Shown: positions 1-5,330 of the stretch, piece by piece
How the letters are laid out: the number at the start of each line of letters is the position of its first letter
How positions within the stretch are numbered: position 1 is the first letter of the stretch
Assembly (NCBI GenBank): GCA_964384945.1
Contig: CAYLMK010000056.1
Coordinates: forward strand, 1 to 6,857
Direction of reading: 5' to 3'
Source: S015-6 sp964384945
GTDB taxonomy: Bacteria; Desulfobacterota; DSWW01
DNA: 6,857 bases
Made by a program: the position numbers and the translations under genes
The notes under the pieces: model-generated
Database searches by the model: none
What the model saw: only the letters and a program-made list of their open reading frames with translations
Told to the model about the DNA's origin: nothing

Positions 1-1
1 C

Positions 2-682
2 GCGGTCAAGGAGCGGCTCACCAAGGAGATCACCTACTGGGACCACCGCGCCGAGGAACTCAAGCTCCAGGAGCAGGCGGGCAGGCCGAACGCCCGGCTC
101 AACTCCGGGGAGGCGCGAAAGCGAGCCGACACCCTGCAGGGGCGGCTCCAGAAGCGCCTGGAGGATCTCAAGCTCGAGGCCCAGATCTCGCCCCTGCCGC
201 CGGTCGTCCTGGGCGGCCTGCTCGTGGTGCCCAGGGGGCTGCTCGATGCCATGGCCGGGACTGTGGGCGTCTCGCCCCCAAGGGAGCAGGCGAGATGCCT
301 TCGCGCCCAGGAGGCGGCGGCAAGGGCTCGCGCCATTGTCATGGAGGTCGAGCGCCGGCTCGGCTACGAGCCCACCGACCGGGAGCCGGACAAGCTCGGC
401 TACGACATCGAAAGCCGCGTTCCCGGCACCGGAAAGCTGCGCTTCATCGAAGTAAAGGGCCGCGCAGCAGGGGCGCAAACGATCACGGTGACCCGCAACG
501 AGATCCTCTACTCGCTCAACAAGCCCGAGGAATTCATTCTCGCGATCGTGGAGTTCCTCGAAGGCGACTCCCACAAGGTTCACTACGTCCGCCAACCTTT
601 CCATCGGGAGCCGGACTTCGGTGTGACGAGCGTCAACTACGACTTCGCCGACCTTCTGGCTCGGGCGGAGGCCCCGGGATGA
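2..682 (+). CDS. SNF2-type helicase, C-terminal part with DUF3883 domain (5' end outside window)
   Basis: The frame is open from the window edge to TGA at 680-682, so only the last 226 residues are present. The first ~80 residues are a charged helical segment (ERLTKEITYWDHRAEELK, then NARLNSGEARKRAD) followed by ISPLPPVVLGGLLVVP. I recognise this from the region just after the helicase core of large SNF2 proteins that end in DUF3883. Residues ~95-185 match DUF3883: a helix with VMEVERRLGYEP, then LGYDIES and LRFIEVKGR. The spaced D, E and K (YDIES ... FIEVKG) resemble a PD-(D/E)XK nuclease core, although nuclease activity is not shown. SNF2 proteins of this kind translocate on duplex DNA and often neighbour adenine methylases in defence islands. 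An ATG at 224 is internal and not a true start. Family call is confident; its exact role is inference. Confidence 0.85.
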   Translation, partial: AVKERLTKEITYWDHRAEELKLQEQAGRPNARLNSGEARKRADTLQGRLQKRLEDLKLEAQISPLPPVVLGGLLVVPRGLLDAMAGTVGVSPPREQARCLRAQEAAARARAIVMEVERRLGYEPTDREPDKLGYDIESRVPGTGKLRFIEVKGRAAGAQTITVTRNEILYSLNKPEEFILAIVEFLEGDSHKVHYVRQPFHREPDFGVTSVNYDFADLLARAEAPG

Positions 683-1163
683 CCGCGACGATTGGTCAAT
701 CGTTTCCTGGGGAACCGAGGGTCTGGGCATTGAATCTTCAGATAATTTTCCGATGTTTCGCCGGAATCTTCCGACTCGTGCCGTGCTGAAGGTGAGGGGC
801 AGAATCATCCGAAAATCATCCGATGGATTTCCGGAATCATCCGATCCTGAGTCGATCGAGAGTCCACTCATGGAGCGTTCCAACCTCTTGTTTTTAAAAC
901 GTTTCTACTTGAGGTGGGCACTCTGTCGTCGCGTGGCATCCCGTATTCGTCAAGCAATCGTCAAGCGATCTGCTGTAATCGTAAACTCGTCATTCCCGGA
1001 TTCATCCAAGGTGAGCGTGCAGTCGAGGTCAAATTGCCGGATAATCTCAGCGGGAAGAAACCCATTCAAGTCTCCCTGCCCGCCGGAGCCTTTAACCAGC
1101 GCTAGGGGGTAGGAACATCGATAAACCTGAGACGGGCACCTTCGCCCAAGCAGGGAAAACGCC
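683..1163. other. 481-base spacer between helicase and ATPase genes
   Basis: No recognisable intact gene lies here, and by eye the G+C is lower than in the flanking genes. It holds a short palindrome at 689-702 (CGATTG-GT-CAATCG) just after the helicase stop, a cluster of phased decamers at 744-844, and at 950-1105 a protein-like stretch open on both strands. A + frame at 753-1112 gives a basic, low-complexity product that I do not recognise. No stem followed by a T run that would make a convincing terminator was seen, and no clear -35/-10 pair. The length is unusual for a compact defence operon, so the spacer may hold promoter and operator sequence for the ATPase-methylase pair, or eroded remains of a lost gene. 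Confidence 0.6.
744..844 (+). repeat. Five helically phased decamers, consensus AATCATCCGA
   Basis: Three exact AATCATCCGA copies start at 803, 814 and 835. Two variants lie upstream: AATCTTCCGA at 765 and AATTTTCCGA at 744. Start-to-start distances are 21, 38, 11 and 21 bases. Three of the four (21, 11, 21) are close to whole turns of B-DNA, so most copies would present the same helix face. Two sites overlap small palindromes (CGGAA-TC-TTCCG at 762-773 and TTCCGGAA at 829-836). The arrangement fits an operator array for a cooperatively binding regulator of the downstream operon. It could instead be a remnant of a coding repeat, because one frame reads serine-rich SSD/SSE-like units here. Confidence 0.45.
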
Positions 1164-2873
1164 ATGCTGACAAGGCTGATCATTCGCAACTTCAAGCTTT
1201 TCGGCGAGGTCGATCTCGAGTTGGGCAGCCGGGTTGTTCTTATAGGACCGAACAACGCCGGCAAGACCTCTGCCCTGCAGGCTCTCGCCCTGTGGGACAT
1301 CGGCGTCAAGCGCTGGGTGGAGAAGCGCGGCGCGGCTAACGTACCCGAAAAACGTCCGGGAGTGACGATCAACAGGAGGGACTTGATCACGGTGCCGGTG
1401 CCAGAGGCAAAATTGCTTTGGCGCGATCTTCACACTCAGGAATCCACGCAGGGCAAGGGCACCCAAAAGATCTTCATTGACGTGATTCTTGAAGGCGTCT
1501 CCGGCGGAAAACCTTGGACCTGCGGACTTGAGTTCTACTACGCCAACGAAGAATCCCTCTATTGCCGACCTACACGACAGGCCGAAGGGGAACGCATGGA
1601 GGTGCCCCAAGAGGCGTCTGAGTGCCGTATCGCCTACCTGCCGCCCATGTCCGGCCTTGCGGCCAACGAACGGCGGCTCGACCAAGGCGCGGTCAATGTC
1701 CTGCTCGGCGAGGGTCGAACGGCCGAGGTGCTCAGGAATCTTTGCCTGCAGGTCCTGCAGAGCGAAAGCGGACGAACCAAATGGGAAAGGATCACGGGCC
1801 GCATGGAATCGTTGTTCGGGGTAAGACTGGATTCGCCGCAATACATCAAAGAGCGGGGGGAGATTCAGATGACCTTCCGAACCCGAACGAACGTTCAGTT
1901 GGACATATCCTCCAGCGGTCGCGGCCAGCAGCAAACCCTGCTCCTTCTCGCTCACATGACTGCGAACCCAGGGTCCGTCCTCCTCCTGGACGAGCCGGAC
2001 GCGCACTTGGAGATTCTGCGGCAGAGGCAGATCTACCAAATCATCACCGAAACGGCTCAACAGACAGACAGTCAGATCATAGCGGCCAGCCATTCCGAAG
2101 TCCTGCTCAACGAGGCAGCCGACCGGGACATCGTGATCGCCTTTGTCGGCCTTCCGCATCGGATCGACGACCGGGGGAGTCAGGTGCTCAAGGCCCTGAA
2201 GGAGATTGGCTTCGAGCACTACTACCAGGCCGAAGAGGTGGGATGGGTGCTTTATCTCGAAGGATCCACTGATCTGGCTATTTTGCGGGCTTTTGCGGAA
2301 CGGCTCGATCATCCGGCTCGAAAGGCCCTTGAAAGGCCCTTTATCAAGTACGTTGGGAACCAACCACGCGCGGCCCAGGACCACTTCCACGGCTTGCGGG
2401 AGGCGAAACAGGATCTTCAAGGTCTGGCGATTTACGACCGGCTGGTACAGCCCTTGCCTCCCGATCCGCAATTGCGCCAGGTGATGTGGCAGCGAAGGGA
2501 GGTGGAGAACTACCTTTGCCAGCGCGAGACCTTGCTGGCCTACGCGGACAGGCAAGGTTCCGATCAGCAGGGAGAAATCTTTGCGGAGTCCTGGCGGGGC
2601 GCAATGTCGAAGGCCATCGATGAAATCGAAGGGGCGCTATCCGCACTGGGAAAGCCTTCACCCTGGGGCCCTGATGTCAAGGTGAGCGACGAATTTCTAG
2701 GTCCGCTCTTCAAGAAGTTTTATGAAAAGATCGGTCTGCCGAATCTCATGAGCAAGACAGATTATCATGCCCTTGTAGCCTTTGTACCGGAAGCCCTAAT
2801 CGACGCCGACGTGAGGGAAAAACTGGACCTTATCGTAGAGACCGCAGAGCAAGCCAAACCGCGAAGGGCCTAA
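1164..2873 (+). CDS. OLD-like ABC-type ATPase with TOPRIM-like C-terminal region
   Basis: The 569-residue protein starts MLTRLIIRNFKLFGEVDLEL, the usual beginning of SMC/RecF/OLD-type ATPases. Walker A is GPNNAGKTS (residues 28-36), the ABC signature region is SSSGRGQQQ (249-257), Walker B is LLLDEPDAHL with D276-E277, and the switch histidine is in AASHSEVLL (H310). After the ATPase, LYLEGSTDLAIL (E366, D370) resembles the first TOPRIM motif. LAIYDRL near residue 423 sits where TOPRIM proteins have a DxD-like motif but is degenerate. RREVENYLC (~444-452) resembles a motif common in OLD-type proteins. ATG 1164 is preferred because in-frame stops lie just upstream and AGGGAA lies 6 bases before it. 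Relatives include OLD and GajA, ATPase-nucleases of phage defence. Whether this one cuts DNA is unknown. The methylase begins 5 bases after its stop, so the two are probably co-translated. Confidence 0.85.
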   Translation: MLTRLIIRNFKLFGEVDLELGSRVVLIGPNNAGKTSALQALALWDIGVKRWVEKRGAANVPEKRPGVTINRRDLITVPVPEAKLLWRDLHTQESTQGKGTQKIFIDVILEGVSGGKPWTCGLEFYYANEESLYCRPTRQAEGERMEVPQEASECRIAYLPPMSGLAANERRLDQGAVNVLLGEGRTAEVLRNLCLQVLQSESGRTKWERITGRMESLFGVRLDSPQYIKERGEIQMTFRTRTNVQLDISSSGRGQQQTLLLLAHMTANPGSVLLLDEPDAHLEILRQRQIYQIITETAQQTDSQIIAASHSEVLLNEAADRDIVIAFVGLPHRIDDRGSQVLKALKEIGFEHYYQAEEVGWVLYLEGSTDLAILRAFAERLDHPARKALERPFIKYVGNQPRAAQDHFHGLREAKQDLQGLAIYDRLVQPLPPDPQLRQVMWQRREVENYLCQRETLLAYADRQGSDQQGEIFAESWRGAMSKAIDEIEGALSALGKPSPWGPDVKVSDEFLGPLFKKFYEKIGLPNLMSKTDYHALVAFVPEALIDADVREKLDLIVETAEQAKPRRA

Positions 2874-2878
2874 ACGGA

Positions 2879-5230
2879 ATGTACAAGAAGAAACTCATCG
2901 AAGTCGCCCTGCCGCTGGACGCGATCAACAAGGCCAGCGCGCGGGAGAAGTCCATCCGGCACGGGCATCCGAGCACGCTGCACCTGTGGTGGGCCCGGCG
3001 GCCTCTGGCGGCGGCAAGGGCCGTGATATTTGCCCAGATGGTCGATGACCCGTCCGCGCATCCGGATCTCTTTCCCACGGAAAAAAAGCAGGAGAAGGAG
3101 CGAGAGCGGCTCTTCCGCATCATCGAGGACCTGGTGCAGTGGGAGAACACCACCAACGAGGCGGTCCTGCAGGCCGCCCGGGACGAGATCTGGCAGAGCT
3201 GGCGGTACACGTGCGCGGAGAACGCCGGCCATCCGCGGGCAAAGGAGCTCTTCGACCGTTACAAGCTGCCTGCCTTCCACGACCCCTTTGCCGGCGGCGG
3301 GGCGCTTCCCCTGGAGGCCCAGCGGCTGGGGCTGGAGGCCTACGCATCGGATCTCAACCCTGTGGCGGTGCTGATCAATAAGGCGATGATCGAGATCCCG
3401 CCCAAGTTCGCGGGCAAGCCGCCGGTGAACCCGGACTATCGAGCCCTCGCCCCCGGGGGGAGAGGGCAGGGTGAGGGGGGCGCGCGAGGCCAGCAGAACC
3501 TGGTCGACCGCGAGTGGAAAGGCGCCCAGGGCCTGGCCGAGGACGTGCGCTATTACGGCAAGTGGATGCGGGACGAGGCCGAGAAGCGCATCGGGCACCT
3601 CTACCCCAAGGTCGAGGTGACGGCCGAGATGGTCGCTGGGCGCAAGGGCGGCTCGCCCGCCAGGCCGGACCTGAAGCCGTACGTGGGCAAGAAGCTCACG
3701 GTCATCGCCTGGCTCTGGGCCCGGACGGTCAAGAGCCCGAACCCGGCTTTTGCCAAGGTCGACGTGCCGCTCGCCTCCACCTTCATGCTTTCCACCAAGG
3801 CGGGCAAGGAGGTCTATGTGGAAGTAGAGAGGGAAGAGGAACGAGAAAAGAGAGGTTCTTCTCTCGCTTCTCACTTCTCTCCCCTCTCTTCTCGTCCGTA
3901 CCGCTTCACGGTGAAGGTGGGCAAACCGAAGAACCCCGAGGCCGCGAAGAACGGCACCAAGCTGTCGCGCGGGGCGAACTTCCAGTGCCTCATGTCGGGC
4001 ACACCGATCCCGAGCGATCACATTTATGGCGAGGCCAACGCAGGGCGGATGGGTGCGCGGCTGATGGCGATCGTGGCGGAAGGCGATCGCGGACGGGTCT
4101 ATCTGCCCCCCACGCCGGAGCACGAGGCTTTGGCCCGTAAAGCGAAGCCGGAGTGGCAACCAGAAGTCTCGATGCCCGAAAACCCGCGCTGGTTTTCTCC
4201 GCCACTTTACGGGCTAAAGACTTACGGCGACCTCTTCACCCCCCGGCAGCTCGTGGCGCTGACGACCTTCTCCGACTTGGTGGGCGAGGCGATGGAGCGG
4301 GTGAAGCGCGACTACCTGGCCGCGCGGTCGTCCCGCCCGCACATTCAGGACGAGCGCGGCACGAACTGCCCGGGGCCGCGGTCGTCCCGCCCGCACATTC
4401 AGGACGAGCGCGGCACGAACTGCCCGGGGCCGCGGGCGTCCCGCCCGCACAAAGAATGGCACTCCCGCGGCTACCTCCCTCACTGGGAGGCAGAAGGCGT
4501 CCCGCAAAGCATAACCTTCCGCCTCCACGACAGCCTCCCAAGCACGCTCCTCGAACAATGGCGAGCCGAACTCGACCCCCTCCTCGAAGAGGAGCGGAAG
4601 AGCGAACGTCAAAGACGTATCGAAGAGGCCCTGGACAGGGCCGCTGGGGCATGCCACCTCAAAGACCCGCGTGTCGCGGAGATGGTGGAGAACGCGCTTC
4701 TCCATTTCGACGGCGAGCGCTATGAGTTGCATGCGTGGACGATCATGCCCAACCACGTGCACGTGCTCGCAACGGCTTTGCACGGGTACAGCCTTTCCTC
4801 CATCGTTCACTCGTGGAAGTCGTACACGGCCAAGGAGGCGAACCGATTGCTGGGCCGTGAGGGGAAGTTCTGGATGGAGGAATACTTCGACCGGGCGATT
4901 CGGGATGAGGCCCATTTCGAGAGGGCGGTGGAGTATATCGAGAACAACCCGGTGAAGGCGGGGCTCTGCCGGGAGCCTTCCCAATGGAGGTTCGGGAGCG
5001 CATGCAGGGCGGGAGAAAAGCGGGCGGGACGCCCGCGAGCCCAGGATGGGAGCGACATGGATCCCGTGAGGACGCGCGCCGCGGGACGCCCGCCGAGCGA
5101 CAAGGAGCCCCTGGGGACGCGGGCCTCCGGCCCGCATGCTCACCAGCCGTCCGAGGCCCCGACCGGTATCATCCTAGAAAAGCGGGCGGGACGCCCGCGA
5201 GCCCAGGATGGGAGCGACATGGATCCCGTG
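2879..5230 (+). CDS. DUF1156 DNA adenine methyltransferase, N-terminal half, read through into an inserted RAYT
   Basis: ATG 2879 lies 5 bases after the ATPase stop, with GAAGGG at 2863-2868 as a likely ribosome site. Residues ~5-60 match DUF1156 (KLIEVALPLDAIN, HPSTLHLWWARRPLAAARA). HDPFAGGGALPLEA (D135-G141) and SDLNPVAV (D158) form the SAM-binding motif I region. The methylase continues through VRYYGKWMRDEAEKRIGHLYP, GANFQCLMSGTPI and LFTPRQLVALTTFSDLVGEA. It then breaks after RVKRDYLA (about residue 481), where relatives continue directly to a GLPDD segment. In this gene that segment appears only after the gap. Two shorter insertions interrupt the methylase at residues ~189-204 and ~317-339, and the RAYT occupies ~525-708. 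The frame stays open to 5230, where the 100-N gap begins. Predicted role: N6-adenine methylation of DNA, protecting self DNA in a defence system. Product call is confident; function after the insertions is uncertain. Confidence 0.85.
3443..3490 (+). repeat. In-frame palindromic insertion in the methylase gene (CCCTC/GAGGG type)
   Basis: GCCCTCGCCCCC (3443-3454) can pair with GGGGGAGAGGGC (3456-3467) over 12 positions with one mismatch. It is followed by AGGGTGAGGGG. Repeats of this look, CCCTCACCC...CCCTCTCCCC read on the other strand, are dispersed in many GC-rich proteobacterial genomes. Here the element encodes ALAPGGRGQGEGGARG between NPDYR and QQNLVDREWKGA. I recall DUF1156 relatives passing from one flank to the other with only a few residues between. 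The exact ends are uncertain by a few codons. Confidence 0.65.
3827..3894 (+). repeat. In-frame purine/pyrimidine hairpin insertion in the methylase gene
   Basis: An almost pure purine stretch (3827-3855) is followed by an almost pure pyrimidine stretch (3856-3894). The arms 3827-3850 and 3858-3881 form an imperfect hairpin (17 of 24 pairs) around a 7-base loop. CGAGAAAAGAGAGG (3842-3855) can alternatively pair with CCTCTCTTCTCG (3883-3894). It encodes EREEEREKRGSSLASHF followed by SPLSSR, a low-complexity stretch between KEVYVEVE and PYRFTVKVGKPKN. I recall relatives having a short loop here. The base composition differs abruptly from the flanking gene, which supports a later insertion. Confidence 0.6.
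4327..4450 (+). repeat. Perfect 54-bp tandem duplication plus partial third copy (REP type)
   Basis: Bases 4327-4380 and 4381-4434 are identical, and a truncated third copy (one mismatch) covers 4435-4450. Each unit contributes to a palindrome of the form GCGG-N-CG-TCC-CGCCCGC (4324-4340, 4378-4394, 4432-4448). The first two have one mismatched pair and the third is perfect. The unit is 18 codons, so copy-number change keeps the reading frame. It encodes repeated SSRPHIQDERGTNCPGPR. Exact identity suggests recent duplication. Confidence 0.9.
4451..5002 (+). CDS. REP-associated tyrosine transposase (RAYT) domain without its own start or stop codon
   Basis: Reading in the methylase frame, residues 525-708 are a complete Y1-type transposase. 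It opens with KEWHSRGYLPHWEAEGVPQS, then ITFRLHDSLPS. AWTIMPNHVHVL carries the HUH pair (H626, H628) that binds metal. The RAYT-typical FWMEEYFDRAIRDE follows, then VEYIENNPVKAGL, whose tyrosine Y686 corresponds to the catalytic tyrosine position of RAYTs such as the E. coli enzyme, and PSQWRFGSA ends the domain. The enzyme family cuts and joins single-stranded DNA at REP palindromes. Oddly, there is no in-frame ATG, GTG or TTG between 4321 and 4681; the first ATG is at 4682, well inside the domain. No stop occurs before the gap at 5231. It can therefore be translated whole only as part of the methylase polypeptide, unless a rare start is used. All key residues look intact. The domain boundaries are approximate. 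Confidence 0.85.
5014..5230 (+). repeat. Right-hand REP-type repeat block of the RAYT element
   Basis: A 55-base sequence at 5014-5068 recurs identically at 5176-5230, an offset of 162 bases (54 codons). Each copy contains the perfect palindrome GCGGGCG-GGA-CGCCCGC (5020-5036, 5182-5198). Between them lie a degenerate copy (5077-5093) and a palindrome of opposite loop orientation, GCGGGCC-TCC-GGCCCGC (5119-5135). The mixed orientation is like that of REP doublets (BIMEs). The block encodes the filler KRAGRPRAQDGSDMDPV and related peptides. The gap starts exactly where the second 55-base copy ends. Confidence 0.88.
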
Positions 5231-5330
5231 NNNNNNNNNNNNNNNNNNNNNNNNNNNNNNNNNNNNNNNNNNNNNNNNNNNNNNNNNNNNNNNNNNNNNN
5301 NNNNNNNNNNNNNNNNNNNNNNNNNNNNNN
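5231..5330. other. 100-N assembly gap inside the repeats
   Basis: Exactly 100 N, a common placeholder for a gap of unknown size. The 55 bases before it and the 25 bases after it reproduce, in order, the uninterrupted sequence at 5014-5093. The break therefore lies within a repeated unit that short reads would not resolve. Any open frame drawn across the N run is meaningless. Confidence 0.95.

Noticed and set aside
224..682. A stand-alone 152-residue DUF3883 protein starting at ATG 224
   Set aside because: The frame is open to the window edge, and the upstream residues match the linker of SNF2-DUF3883 proteins, so this is the end of a larger gene.
689..702. CGATTG-GT-CAATCG palindrome as a terminator
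   Set aside because: The stem is only 6 bp and is followed by CGTTTCC without a T run. It is too weak to call.
1092..2555. 487-codon open frame on the minus strand
   Set aside because: It is antisense to the ATPase, whose motifs are complete on the + strand. Long antisense frames are common in GC-rich genes, and no domain is recognisable.
2870..4159. 429-codon open frame on the minus strand
   Set aside because: It mirrors the DUF1156 methylase N-terminal half. The product is arginine/leucine-rich low-complexity sequence without motifs.
4459..4725. ATG at 4459 as the start of the transposase
   Set aside because: It is out of frame with the RAYT motifs and yields an arginine/proline-rich product.
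4214..5143. 309-codon minus-strand frame rich in RAGRPRPR repeats
   Set aside because: It is the antisense reading of the REP repeats and the RAYT. Stop-free palindromic GC-rich repeats open both strands.
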